Positions 46,401 to 58,400 of a DNA stretch of 64,000 bases are shown here, piece after piece; positions within the stretch are counted from its first letter, which is position 1, and the number at the start of each line of letters is the position of its first letter. The DNA lies in assembly GCA_030248135.1 (NCBI GenBank), contig JASANC010003268.1, forward strand, positions 1 to 64,000, in the 5' to 3' direction. Made by a program: the position numbers and the translations under genes. Source of the stretch: Theristus sp. LFF4_11. Its lineage: Eukaryota; Nematoda; Chromadorea; Monhysterida; Xyalidae. The notes beneath the pieces are model-generated. The model had not been told where the DNA came from, searched no databases, and saw only the letters and a program-made list of their open reading frames with translations.

Positions 46401-47126
46401 TGAAAACAAAACTGTAAAACTCCGAAAAACCGCTTGTTTTTCCGCTCAGAACTGCTGGCGGTACGCGGCGGAGGAGAGAATGCCGTTCGATCAGCTGGCC
46501 GAGGAGATTGAGCATATGGAGTTCGTGATGATGCGCGAGAACGAGGAGGATGACGACGACGAGGGAGAGGTGAGCGCGCTGAATCACGCGCTCGATAGAA
46601 GTTTTGTATGCTTGTGTAAACCTGTCACTCTTTGTCGCATAATACTGAGCTCGCGACCATTTTTTTGAATCATGATCGCAAGAAGAACGAATGTATCAGG
46701 TCTGGCTGGAAATCAACCCCATAACGCTGTCGCTGAACATGGTTTCCGTGCAAGTTCGATCTTGTGTTTCATTCGTTCGCGTGCGCTTTTGCATTCTGCG
46801 ATAATGGTGGCAGGTTTGAACGAACATTGTATACAGTCACTGCGTACGTTTTGCAACTTTTTCGTCCACGTCGAATTATACTGTCACTTGTGTTTTCTCA
46901 TATTTAGGAGTGCAATTGCGATGACGACCACGGACTGCTGCAAGAAGAGTCCGAAGATGAGATGGACGATGAGGAAGAGGAGCAAGATGAAGGCGTACAA
47001 GACTGCGACAACGAAGGTGAACGAGAAGATGACGGTGGCTCTGTTGAGGTAGCACCAAGTGACGTCGTCTCCTCGGGCACAATCAGTTTGCCGCCCGATG
47101 ATCCGCAAAATTTGTTGGACATCTGA
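40430..47126 (+). CDS. SH3-SH2 non-receptor tyrosine kinase with acidic tail
   Basis: Exons: 40430-40576 (MSKTASTLALL...), possibly 40854-40901, 41456-41550, 41899-41994, 42287-42390, 42611-42763, 43241-43426, 43874-43974, 44386-44562, 45003-45189, 45518-45655, 45983-46107, 46450-46569, 46908-47126. SH3: AVAITDYKARGVRDHGFLKG...VDNEWLAYIPNKRVV. SH2: WCAGKISRQEAEILL, GTYVVRERKHNSG (phosphotyrosine Arg kept), GEFALTIRLE. Kinase: GEGAFSKVFKG loop, VKVAVKRL lysine, IIHSDLAARNIL (HRD changed to HSD, catalytic Asp kept), ADFGLSKK, LRWMPPEVL. The tail is Glu/Asp-rich and ends PDDPQNLLDI. It has no MG start and no Src-type inhibitory C-terminal Tyr. Phosphorylates protein tyrosine in the cytoplasm; substrate unknown. 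All junctions from exon 41456 on keep phase. Confidence 0.88.
41035..41360 (+). repeat. Degenerate TTTTGGACCTCT repeat in kinase intron
   Basis: Multiple imperfect units based on TTTTGGACCTCTnTTC, separated by variable spacing, in the intron before the first SH3 exon. Confidence 0.6.
41621..41860. mobile_element. MITE family M2 in kinase intron
   Basis: GTATTGTGGATTTATTCAAA to ACGTCATTTCAGTTGGACAC; two ATGACGTCAT palindromes. It occupies most of the 348-bp intron that splits the SH3 domain. Confidence 0.8.
42800..43205. mobile_element. Two MITEs filling a kinase intron
   Basis: A GACGCGCGGGAATTC-family piece (42800-42900) is followed by a reversed M3 copy (42920-43205, ending ACTCAGCCATACCATA). 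Together they make up most of the 477-bp intron 42764-43240. Confidence 0.75.
43495..43690. mobile_element. MITE, GACGCGGGAATTC family (reverse) in kinase intron
   Basis: Reads in reverse complement: TTCTGCGACTGAATGCGTGT ... TTTTGAATTCCCGCGTACTG ... CGCATTGAGTTGCGG. Confidence 0.65.
44590..44995. mobile_element. Two MITEs forming nearly all of a kinase intron
   Basis: A reversed GACGCGGGAATTC-family copy (44590-44775) and an M1 copy (about 44810-44995, ending AAGACTTTACGGTA) leave only about 45 bp of the 440-bp intron 44563-45002 unexplained. The splice acceptor TTCGCAG follows the M1 end directly. Confidence 0.75.
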
Positions 47127-48271
47127 ATTCCGTCGTTGTGTGTTGTATTTTGAGGTTGATGAGTCGATATTCGTATTAGATGTTTTAGCTGTTCTGTTGT
47201 ACATTCTAAATCAAGTGTTGGGAAATCCTGCCCTCTGCTTACCACAACTGAATTTTTTTCTGTTCAATTTGACGCTGATTATATTCTGGCGAGCAATCCA
47301 CGGCCGTTCCAATTAGTGTTGCCGCAGTTCACGGTTTCGGTATTGGTTTTTAGGTCAGGCCACGGTACGGTTTTCGATTCAGTTCAAAATCCATTAAAAA
47401 TCTTCGGCACGGTTTCGGTTTCGGTTCGCCAAAAATACTCTCGGTTCGGCTCGGTAACGGTCATTTTCGATTACCGCGGCAACACTAGTTCCAATTCCTT
47501 GGTTGCATATAACGAAAAGAAACAAAACAAATCAAGCCATGTCAGTAAAATTGTGAAGACACTGTTGTTGCGATACGGTTCAGGATGTTGGTAAACCAGA
47601 ACTGCCGAAACCCACTATGCGCATATTTATCAGCAAATTTTATATGTTTGCGAAAAAAGTTCAATTTCAGGAACATTTTACCGCTTCTACATGTATGCTG
47701 TTTGTGTTTCGGTTTATCATCACACTTTTTTTCCAACTGACTGACCAGTTTCACGCTCACACATTATAAAGTCATAAAACAAAGAATATTGGACGTCAAG
47801 AAAATTTGGAAAAGATGATATTTCATGCCGTTTGATTCTGTGATAAGAGGTTTTACACAAACAAACACAAATTTACAGCTACAAGTTGTAGCCCACAACA
47901 ACCATCGCATGTTTGTGCCACAAATTTTAGACAAGTGCTGTTTTTCTAAACGCACTGTGGTGTAGTCACGTTTTTTTTGAAATTGTATTGATAAAATTAT
48001 TAGGCCATCTTGTTATGTGCACCGTGGGAATGAAAAAAATTCAGCCTTTTCTTTGCTATGATCAAAAATCGATCAGCTTTACATGTCTGAAATTCACAAC
48101 TTTTGCGTTTCATTTGAACGCATATTCTAGACGCGTTCGCCCTGTGGTGTACCACGGAACCCGATTGCAACTCGTGCTTCGGATTACCATCGCTCTTGTA
48201 GTTTTCTTGTTTTAGAAAACTCTGAATTTTGACAAAAAAACTTAAAAAAATCAAAATAAAGTAGCAACGAA
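47127..48271. other. Intergenic between kinase and glucose-6-phosphatase
   Basis: Contains a stretch (about 47330-47470) with repeated CGGTTTCGGTTTCGG-like blocks. No gene seen. Confidence 0.5.
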
Positions 48272-51200
48272 ATGGAGGCGCTACACCTGTACGGTGTTCG
48301 ATTCGAGGTTTGGCTGCAACAGTTGCTGTCCGGTTACGCTGATCACTTTCTCGACATCACGAAAGTCGGTGATCCGGATTTGTTGATTCTGTACTTGTTT
48401 CCGTTCGTGTCGGCGATCAATCGCCATCTGTTCATGCGCTTCGTGATGACTGCGGCGCTGTGCGACTTCTGCAATAATGTGCTAAAATGGTTTGGCTTTT
48501 TTTTGATTTTTTCTCTTGTTTTAGCACGGATTTGAGGCGAAACTGAAAAACACGTCGCGAAACACTCCCGAAACTGGTTTTTTCGTGAAGATGAGCTTTT
48601 GTCGCGGGACTTTTTCGTCGTGTGCTATTCTTGAAAAAGCAACAAAAAAGCGAGAGAACGGCTGAAGAAAGACACGAAGCTATTCAGTGGTCAAGTGGTC
48701 CAAGGCGCTCGTTCGGCTGTACACACCACAGAAGTGGGTTCGAATCCCACTCGAGTTGACAAACGTTTTTCCATTTGTGCGCTGGGTCTCTTTTTAAAAT
48801 ATCGACAAGTACGTGTGATTTTGTCTGGGATCAAGTGCCAAGTGGTCCTTGCAAAACGCATATACAGTAATCCGGCATGCGATGTTTTAGCGCGGGGGTC
48901 AACCAAGAAAAGCGTACAGAACAACGCCTTCGAGTGGAACGCCCATCGAGTTTTCTCCGTCATTAAGTGCCTATTATACACCCCTCGGCGGGGCTTGATC
49001 CTCCGAATGCACAGACAAGAGTCTAACGCGCTACCACCAGGCCATGAGCGTGGCATGCCAAAAGATGATTCCGAACGACACAACTGTTCCGCAACAAAAC
49101 AGCTTTGTAGTTGTGGTTTTTCAGGACGCTCCATGGTGAACGCCCGTACTGGTGGGTGATCGAGAATCACGTGCAACCGGAGCAACATCAACTGAAACAA
49201 TTCCGACTCACTTGCGAATCCGGACCAGGTGTGTACGAACAGCCTCCGTTTGTGGCTGCATTCCCTGAAAAAGCGAACGAATGTTCGCACGGAAAAGGGC
49301 GTGGAGAACGGCATATGCATGTCATTGTATTTTCATTTTCTCATGTATCGTATCGTATTATCTTCATGTATCGTTCATTTTCTTTCTCTCTCTCTCTTCT
49401 GCGCTTCCAGGCAGTCCAAGCGGTCATGCGATGATCACGTCATCGGTGTGGTTCATTCTCACCTACGCATACACGAATCACGCCGCTATTCGCAAGTCAC
49501 GACTTGGGTGAATAATAATTTGAGTTTCAATTTTTCCCCCAGGAGTTTGCTCATCTCCCCTCATTATTGCTAGGTTACAGTGGATGTTTGAAACTCAGTA
49601 AAATGAAATAAAACACTTATCACTGGTCGCCAACTGACTTGTGTCCCTTTGTTTTTAAATTTTCTGAATATTTTCTTTAATTATCTAAAAATGCGTGAGA
49701 CGCATATAAAAGGAGGAATATGGCCTTGTGTAAGCAGTGAAAGACTTGGCTCGACAACGCTTTTCAAGTATCTGATGTGGTACACACGGATAAAAGTACA
49801 TAAGAGTCATATTTTTGCGCCGTTTATTTATGATTTCGGTTGCACATGGCAACCCTCGTACTTTGTATTGTAGACAAATGACCTTTCACATTTGCGGATT
49901 TCGGGCATTTAGCGACCACTAAAACTACTAAAATAACAATCAGACTTTAGCTCGCTGACACTGGTTTGTTCAGGACAAATTGTATCGCAGAAGCATTGCG
50001 CAACGCAAGGTCTCCTGTGGCAAAGGCAATGACTCACGGGACAGACGGTTTATCCTGCCACACTAGTTGAAGGTGACACCGGTAAAAAAGGTGAAAATCA
50101 ACGGAAGACAACTCCTTTTTGTCACTGGTGCTGGTGTGTACACAGCGGTGCGTACGTTAACAACAACGAAAAAGCTACATGCAACAATGTTTTGCAATCT
50201 CTAATTTTTCTGTTTTTGCACAGAATTTACAGAATTTCCACATGGCGTGATTTTAGATTAAATCGAAGAGAACAATTAAAAAATAACTTCAAAGTTTTAC
50301 GCTTTTCAGCAAAACGAAAACGAAAACGAAAACTTTCGGATTCGCTGCCCTCCGGGGATATAGCGACCGCAGGCCACCGAAACCGAAATCGGGCTAAGAT
50401 CACTGGTGCCCCCAGGACAGAGCGGGGCTTAGAGGCTGCCCCCTCACATGCCGAGGGTATTGGTTCCACGGGATGGTGAGCCGTCCATTCCCCAATCCCA
50501 CCGGAGTTTGGTACCTTCGGGTTTCCGGAATCGGTGGGGGGCGTGCTTCAAAAAACAAACAAACAAACGCGGCGCAAAAATATGACCCTTATGTACTTGT
50601 ATCCGTGTGTACCACATCAGATACTTGAAAAGCGTTGTCGAGCCAAGTCTTTCACTGCTTACACAAGGCCATATTCCTCCTTTTATATGCGTCTCACGCA
50701 TTTTTAGATAATATTCTGACTTTTACATAAGCCCCGAAGGTCGGACCAAAATCACAATTCGTTGGTCACACATTCTTCTAAACCCCGGACAACTCAGGTT
50801 TTTCATTTTTCGTTTTTAGGCCGATTTCTCCTATGCCATTTCTACGGCCGATTCCCCAAAATCGTCACGATTCAGTACCTAGAATCGCTCACAAAAGAAA
50901 AACTGACCCAAAAGCCGTGATCGGCGTAATGAATTACCATGGAAAACACCGTTTTCTTGTTTTTCATTTCTGGACCGGTTTCGCTAAATTCCACGGCCGA
51001 TTCACCATAAATCGTCACGATTCAGTATCTAGAGTTGCTCATACAAGAAAACTAACCCAAAATCCGTGATCAGCACATTGAATTACCCTGGAAAAACCGT
51101 TTTCTCGTTTTTCATTTCTGGACCGATTTCGCCAATTTCCACGGCCGATTCGCCCGAAATCGTCACGATTCAGTATCTAAAGTTGCTCACGTAAGAAAAC

Positions 51201-54200
51201 TAACCCAAAATTCGTGATCAGCGGATTGAATTACCCTGGAAAACACCCTTTTCTTGTTTTTCGTTCCTGGACCAATTTCGCCAACTTCCACGGCCGATTC
51301 GCCCGAAATCGTCACGATTCAGCATCTAGAGTTGCTCACGTAAGAAAACTAACCCAAAATTCGTGATCAGCGCATTGAATTACCCTGGAAAACACCCTTT
51401 TCTTGTTTTTCGTTTCTGGACCGATTTCGCCAACTTCCACGGCCGATTCGCCCGAAATCGTCACGATTCAGCATCTAGAGTTGCTCACGTAAGAAAACTA
51501 ACCCAAAATCCGTGATCAGCGCATTGAATTACCCTGGAAAACACGCTTTTCTTGTTTTTCGTTTCTGGACCGATTTCGCCAACTTCCACGGCCGATTCGC
51601 CATAAATCGTCACGATTCAGTATCTAGAGTTGCTCATACAAGAAAACTAACCCAAAATCCGTGATCAGCACATTGAATTACCCTGGAAAAACCGTTTTCT
51701 TGTTTTTCGTTTCTGGACCGATTTCGCCAACTTTCACGCCCGATTCGCCCGAAATCGTCACGATTCAGCGTCTAGAGTTGCTCACGTAAGAAAACTAACC
51801 CAAAATTCGTGATCAGCGCATTGAATTACCCTGGAAAACACTTTTTTCTTGTTTTTCGTTTCTGGACCGATTTCGCCAACTTCCACGGCCGATTCGCCCG
51901 AAATCGTCACGATTCAGCATCTAGAGTTGCTCACGTAAGAAAACTAACCCAAAATTCGTGATCAGCGCATTGAATTACCCTGGAAAACACCCTTTTCTTG
52001 TTTTTCGTTTCTGGACCGATTTCGCCAATTTCCACGGCCGATTCGCCCGAAATCGTCACGATTCAGCATCTAGAGTTGCTCGCGTAAGAAAACTAACCCA
52101 AAATTTGTGATCAGCGCATTGAATTACCCTGGAAAACACCCTTTTCTTGTTTTTCGTTTCTGGACCGATTTCGCCAACTTCCACGGCCGATTCGCCCGAA
52201 ATCGTCACGATTCAGCATCTAGAGTTGCTCACGTAAGAAAACTATCCCAAAATCCGTGATCAGCGTATTGAATTCCTACGGACTAAACATTTCTGCTATT
52301 TTTCGTAGCTCAGACAAAATTTGTAAGACTGAAAAAATGATACCCAGTCAAAATGCTACGAATTTTCAAAAAATGCACAATTTTGGCCCAAAAAATGCCC
52401 GGGCAAAAAATAAACTAAATTTTCAGACTCTACGGATGAATTTACCCGAGAAAAAATTCTTGTTCAACTGTGAAAGTGTCCCAGCTAAAAATTGAAAGGG
52501 CGAACACTTAAAACCAGGTGACAACCCTGCGAACTTTCAAAAAAGCCCAATTTTTACCCCCAAAAGGGGTCGGGGCAAAAAATTAACTCATTTTTCCAAA
52601 TCTACGGATGAAATTACCCTAGGAAACATTTTTCTTCAACTGTGAAAGTGTCCCAGCTAAAAATTGAAAGGGCGAACACTTGAAACCCGGTGAAAACGCT
52701 GCGAACTTTTAAAAATGCCCAAATTTTTACCCAAAAAAGTGGTCGGGGCAAAAAATTAACCCATTTTTCCAAATCTACGGATGAAATTACCCCAGGAAAC
52801 ATTCTTGCTAGACTGTGAACGTGTCGCAGGTAAAAACTGAAAGCGCGAACACATGTTGATGACATACCGGAAAAAAAAAGAGATAGAAAAATAAGTAACA
52901 CTGTTTTCAGAATAGGTTTTTCGTGTCTACAGCGTATGAAAAGTTGTCGGATAAAAATTTTTTCGCGGCTCCAAGCACAACTTTGGGTGTTCGTTTCGTG
53001 TGCACAGAACCAAGTTTGTGGCTTATACTATGCTCGCTGGAGGAAGCGAGCAAATTTGAAAAACGCGCGCGAGAGGATAACGGCTCATATAATGCGTGAT
53101 GCGCTGTCCGCTCGCTGACGCTCGCTCGCGCATCCGCATGATTTTAGTGCCTGTACTTTGACAAACGGGCGTTTTTAAAGCAAATGACGTCATTTTAGTC
53201 CGGAGATGTTTGAATAAATCTACAATACTAGAAGATACTGTCAATTCGAAGTCGCTTTTTCTTTCGTTGCTTGGTGCTATCACGCATGCGATATCCACTC
53301 TGTGTCTCTGCTTCAGTTTCAACAAGTTGTTGGACAACATTGAGTGAACTAAACTGCAAAACTCTGATTGAACCGAGTGTGAAAGATATGTGAACTGAAA
53401 GTAAAACTCTGGAATGAACTAAATGTAAAACTCAGAGCGAATTAAAGTATGAAGCTCGAAGTAAACTGAGTGTAAAACTTTGAGTGAATTGAGCATGAAA
53501 CTCTAAGTGAACGGAGTGTTAAACTCACAGTAAACGAAGTGGAAAACTCTTAGTGAACGTAATGTACTAAATTATGTGTGAACTGAGTGTAAAACTCTGG
53601 GTGAATTAACTGTAAAACTCTGTGTGAACTGAGTGTAACATCTGAGTGAACGGGGGGAGGGGTCAAAGTGTGAATGCTGAGTGTAGTGTAGTGTAAAACA
53701 CTTGGATTGCGATTGCATTTTCGGTAATTCTGTTTCTGATGAACGAGCTGCGCTGCAAACTGTGAGTTCGCTCAGCAAAACCCTCTCATCTACAGGCGCT
53801 GGCGTACTGCGTCGACAGCAGCTGGGTGAGCATGAGCGCCACACCGTTGGCGGCGTTGTTCCGCGACACGGGCGCCGTCGTCGGTTTGGGTCTGGCGGTC
53901 GAGTCGACGTTCTTCCAGCAGACCACCGACCTGCTGCATCGTGACGGCAGCGAAGTGGCCACCGCTGTTGTGTCGTTCGTTTTGGTGCAGTTCTGCGCTC
54001 ATCTGGTGCCCGGTCAGTGCAATATTGCTATCGTGTGACAGCACACCACTTCAAAGGTTTTCCAATGAAATCGTCTTGGTCAAATATTCTGCTTGGCCAG
54101 CCATTTTGATCAACCTTGAATTTTTCGCATCTTTTATTCACACGTTGTGTTGGCGCAATAATTGACCAGTTTCAGTTGGACGTGCTGTTTCATTTCAAAT

Positions 54201-54523
54201 GTAATGTTCGTCAGTTTTTGCTATGTGTGCTGCGGACTGACATCGTTTTTGCGCATAATATTCGTGGCCACAAAGCCAAGCCAACCGAAGCATAATGTTG
54301 TTCCACTTTCTTCAAAGGTCCGTCGCCCTCGACTCACCTCTACGCATTCTACGGTGTGCTGCTGTTCAGGAACGCCTTGATATCGTTCGTCTCGGTGGCG
54401 TTGGTGCCGTACGTGGTGATGAAACTCATGAACTTGAAGCGATTCCCGACCGCCCCACGCCCGGCGGCCTTGGTGAAACAGGAGAGTCTGAACAAGGACC
54501 GAAAAGGCACGACCAATTGGTGA
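48272..54523 (+). CDS. Glucose-6-phosphatase-like membrane phosphatase, middle exons absent
   Basis: Exons read: 48272-48489, 49125-49228, 49411-~49508, then 53796-54012 and 54318-54523 (stop). N-terminus MEALHLYGVRFEVWLQQLLS and KWTLHGERPYWWV give the KxxxxxxRP motif, and SPSGHAM gives the PSGH motif of the PAP2/G6Pase family. The C-terminal exons WVSMSATPLAALFRDTG, VVGLGLAVES and YAFYGVLLFRNALISF align with the end of G6PC. The family's third motif (SRxxxxxHxxxD, in the segment with HFPHQ in vertebrates) should lie between 49508 and 53796 but I cannot find it, and the flanking exon phases do not match (phase 2 versus 0). That gap contains the 50105-52260 inverted repeat. Either exons were lost, or the assembly is broken here. 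Confidence 0.85.
48683..48760 (+). repeat. tRNA-like SINE-2 head
   Basis: GGTCAAGTGGTCCAAGGCGC and GTGGGTTCGAATCCCAC match the element at 14925; the anticodon arm has decayed. Confidence 0.55.
48890..49050 (-). repeat. SINE-1 copy, minus strand
   Basis: Reverse complement of the SINE-1 consensus: CCCTCGGCGGGGCTTGATCC and CGCGCTACCACCAGGCCATG. It lies in intron 1 of the glucose-6-phosphatase-like gene. Confidence 0.75.
49681..49850 (+). repeat. Solo fragment of the dispersed repeat body
   Basis: Matches 940-1085 in direct orientation (AAATGCGTGAGACGCATATA ... GAGTCATATTTTTGCGCC) and, inverted, 50570-50710, so it can form a hairpin with the larger copy downstream. Confidence 0.8.
50105..52260 (-). 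repeat. Dispersed repeat, right copy (inverted relative to 1-1530)
   Basis: 50105-50800 is the reverse complement of 840-1530. 50880-52260 carries nine to ten ~150-bp tandem units reading CGTCACGATTCAG, GTTGCTCACGTAAGAAAACT and GTGATCAGCGCATTGAATTA. It sits in the glucose-6-phosphatase-like gene between exons 3 and 4 as read here. Confidence 0.9.
52261..52860 (+). repeat. ~175-bp degenerate tandem repeat, about three copies
   Basis: TCTACGGATGAA recurs near 52430, 52602 and 52778, with CAACTGTGAAAGTGTCCCAG and GAAAGGGCGAACACTT in each unit. It abuts the 150-bp array. Confidence 0.75.
53342..53660 (+). repeat. ~24-bp AACTCTGAGTGAACTGAGTG minisatellite
   Basis: Degenerate units based on GAGTGTAAAACTCTG(A/G)GTGAA, roughly a dozen, in the intron before exon 53796. 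Confidence 0.75.
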
Positions 54524-55473
54524 TTCTACTTGGACAATTATTGACCGTATGTATTATCACCGTTTTTTGCTCTTTTTACTGTTAGTGGTGGTGAGTTTTT
54601 GCTGTGTGTCTGATTACGTAACCTCTGGTCGACTTTGTTTCATCCATTTCTAATGTTTGTGTGCTTGTGAAGTATAGCAGTGATGTTTTTGTCTTATTTC
54701 AAAGACGCGCGCTTAATAATGTCGTAGTTTTTTTGTCTCATTATTATTGTTGTACTGTTTCTCAGCAATTTTGGTACGAGTTATTTGTCGAATAGGTAAT
54801 ACTAAAGAGCAAATTTTGCGGGAAAAAAAACCTCGAAGAAAACCAAAACAAAAACGACGGTCGTTTTCTTGAAACCTGAATCAGCATTTTTTTTTCTTTG
54901 ACGTCATGATGCAGGTGAACTTAACTCTTCAAAAAGTTTATTCCGGTTCTTTTAACAAACGGATGCTCCAATCTCAAAAAAAAAACTCAGCAAAGTCTGC
55001 TACAGTTTCGCAACAATCGGTGTGAAAACTGTAAATGTTTGCTGTTTGCTCCGAGGTGAATTTGAATAATTCCGGCAAAAAAAACCTGAAGACGTCACCA
55101 CAGCAGCCCGTGACGTGCAATACTATAGCAACACCTCTGTTATTTATTTGTCATCGTACAAACAAGAGACCATATGGCTTTGGAGGTGGTAAAGAAGTGT
55201 TTGAATCTGAATGTGCACTTTCGAAGATAAAACGGTTTATTGCAAAATGCACCGCTTTATTGTTCCGTCCAGAACAGCGATTTTTTTGCTGGGAAGACTG
55301 GTTTTGGACGCACAGCTTTTGTTGACAAGTTTCTATCGTCTGATCATTTTAGCTGACGGACAATAAAAGTGAGAAAAAGAACACATTTTTTCAAAAAGGC
55401 ACCTTTTGACAGAAATTCAGTGGCCCACCGGAAACAAAATCATTGCTAAAATTGCAATTTTAAAGCAAAAAGC
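54524..55473. other. Intergenic between glucose-6-phosphatase and astacin genes
   Basis: No supported gene; presumed 3' region of the first and promoter of the second. No known repeat copy seen. Confidence 0.5.
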
Positions 55474-58400
55474 ATGCATTTTTCTGCTGTAAACGTTTTC
55501 ACTTTTGCTACAACTGCTGTCGCGTTGGTCTGGCCGAGTTTTGCTGATCAGGTAAATCAGTTTTCAAAAATTTACAAAACAAAAAAGTCATTTGCACAAA
55601 CAGGAACCGGAGTGGATTTTGCACAAAAATTGAATCTAAACCACGGTGAAGCTGAACAACAATAAACAATAAATGATGCTGAACAACTTGATTAGCAGCC
55701 GGGGATTGGATGCGCTTAGTGTGATTCGGTGCGCACATCTCGGAAAAAACCGCGTTTTTTACTTGTACACCCGCACCGCAGTCGGCGGCAAGTGCAATAC
55801 GGTGCACCACACTATTTTGTATAGCGCGGGTACCCGCGGGTACTCTCACACTCATGCTTCTTGCAATAATGCAGACGATGTTGTCAAAAACGCAACCAAT
55901 CAATGAATAACACTGAGAAGAACGTGAAACGTTGCATGCGCAACGTTTTGCGTGTAGTTCCGCTTAAAAGTAATAAGAGGCTAACCTTTGTTGAACTTTT
56001 TCGCAATGTTATACCACTGATGATTGATGATTCATGAATGTCGCAGTTCGTCAACCGTAACACGGTCGAATTCGAGACGTCCCTCAACTCGGAGGACTTC
56101 CAACGAGCGCGATACACGACCGACCCAATGTCCGACCCGGAATTGGAGTCAAAGTTGACCTACCGTACCGACCTGTTCGAGGGCGACATCGCGAATCCCG
56201 GTCTCACCGCGAGGACCGTACAGTACTTCATTAACCCGGATCAGACCGCTACGGCCGACGATCCGGACGGTCTGTTGAGGAACGCGATCAACAGTCAGTA
56301 CAAACTGTGGCAGGACCGCAGAGTGCCGTATACGATCTCCAGTCAGTACTCGTCGTACAGGTTGTTCGGGTTTTTTTATTATTCTTTGAAAATGTCATTT
56401 CAGCTCTGGTGGTTGGTTCGATCAGACCGTTTTTCGAGATGAAACCACGGGTGTGTGAGAAATCGTTGCCTGTTTGGTGCTCATTTGGTGCTTTAAAGCT
56501 TAAGGGTGAGAGGCGACGAAAAAGGCAGCCATTTTTTAGTAACACTACACAAATACAAAAAAAACGAAAGCAAATATCGGAACTTAAACGAAAAAGCACC
56601 GCACAACAGTGACAAAAAGGAACTCGAACGGGGAGGAAAACTCTGCAGTCTGAAAACAAAGACTGATCCACACACATTTTTACATTTTCTTTTCACAGTC
56701 GAGCGCAAATCGCGGCGGCCATGGACGAGTACGCGAAACAGACGTGCATTCAATTTGTGCCGAAAACAGCGGCCGACACGAACTACGTGTATATTCTGCC
56801 GGAGCAGGGCTGCTATTCGATGGTCGGCAAAAGTGGTGAGTTCCGGTCGAGAGGAGCGCTCTGATTGGACGTCTGGCATTGTAATGCAACCAATCATCAG
56901 CGAATAACCGAAAAACACCGAATATGAACACGGAAAACCTGATTGTCATGATATCGTCAATAAAAACGTGACAATTCCAGTGTAAATGCATTTTGAGTGC
57001 GCCTGGAAAAGCAAGGGATAACGACCGGATTGGTTCAAGGAGAAAGACAACGTTTCAAAAAAAGTCGCACCTTTCCTTAAACTCGTGTTCCTGCATGTGA
57101 AACGCCATATAAAGATAGCCATTCGAAAAAAATGCACTCCATTTGAAAAAAGGGGGTCGCCAGAAAGTGTCGCTAGCGAGCGGCTGCCTGCGCAAGGGCG
57201 TGATCATGCACGAGTTGATGCACGCTGTCGGCTTCTTCCACGAGCAATCGCGCCCCGACCGCGACAGCTACATCGACGTGCTCTGGCAAAACATTCGCCC
57301 GGGAATGTCCGGTTGGTTGCAACTTGCAAGGACGAATGCGGTCACCGATTGGGTTGTGTACACGGGGATGCATATATGCTTTCTGCGCAGGACAGACTCC
57401 GCCCCACCACCACAGCAATGGTCTGCACAGAAAGCATATGCATCTCGTGTGCCCCAACCAATCAGCTGATTGCCAATAATTTACAAGTTTGACAATTAGC
57501 TAAAAAATTTCAAAATACGTTGGAATCGTAAAAATTATAGTCATGCGTAGAACAGCACAGTGATTGACTTATTCCTTCCTAAAATTTTATATTCCAATTG
57601 TTGCAGTATAATTTTGCAAATTTTCAGGTCAATTTGCCAAGTACAACAGAGGTCGCGTGCAGACACTCGGAGCGCATTATGACTACGGTTCGGCGGGAAT
57701 TTTACGCTTCACAAAAGCCGTTTTTTTCAAAATTCATCGTCGAGTCTTGGGTTGGCTTGTCGCCACGCATACATGCGTAAAAACGGTGGTATTCGACATG
57801 TTATGGCCACAAGCCAACCCAAGCATATTTGTTGAAAACGAGGGTTGGCTGATGTTTCGTGCTGCCATTACACCACCCCTCGGCGCACGTGCATTTTTGA
57901 GACTGTCTGCGTGCGGTCTGGCGAGTCTGTCAAGAAAACTGACGAAAAAATTGAGCGCGCGCGCACGGCCCAGCCTATCAAATACACAGGGCTGCTGTGG
58001 AGCTCGATCGAGCTCGCTGGAGCTCCATCGCTATCTACGTTGCGCATTAATTATGGCTGGCACTGTACGTAGTCTGTTAAAATTTTAATAAAAAACATGC
58101 CTTTCTGCCTAACGCCAAGCATTTTTTTCTGCGGGCAGGCTCAATCATGCACTACGGGGCGCGCGCGTTCAGCGCCAACGGTCAACCGACGATTCGCCCG
58201 AAACAGGCGGGCGTACAAATCGGCAATCGCGACGGATTCACGTCAACGGACACGTTTAAAATCAACAAACTATACCAGTGCGACGGCGCGTCTGGCGTCG
58301 TGACGAGCACGCTGGTGAATCCGTGGTACACCACCGCCGCCACGACGACGCCGAATCCGTGGTACACCACGCAGAACCCGTGGACGACGACGACCAGGTG

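Noticed and set aside
46876..47245. Minus-strand Ser-rich frames opposite the kinase tail
   Set aside because: Antisense of the acidic-tail exon; the plus frame is in phase with the kinase.
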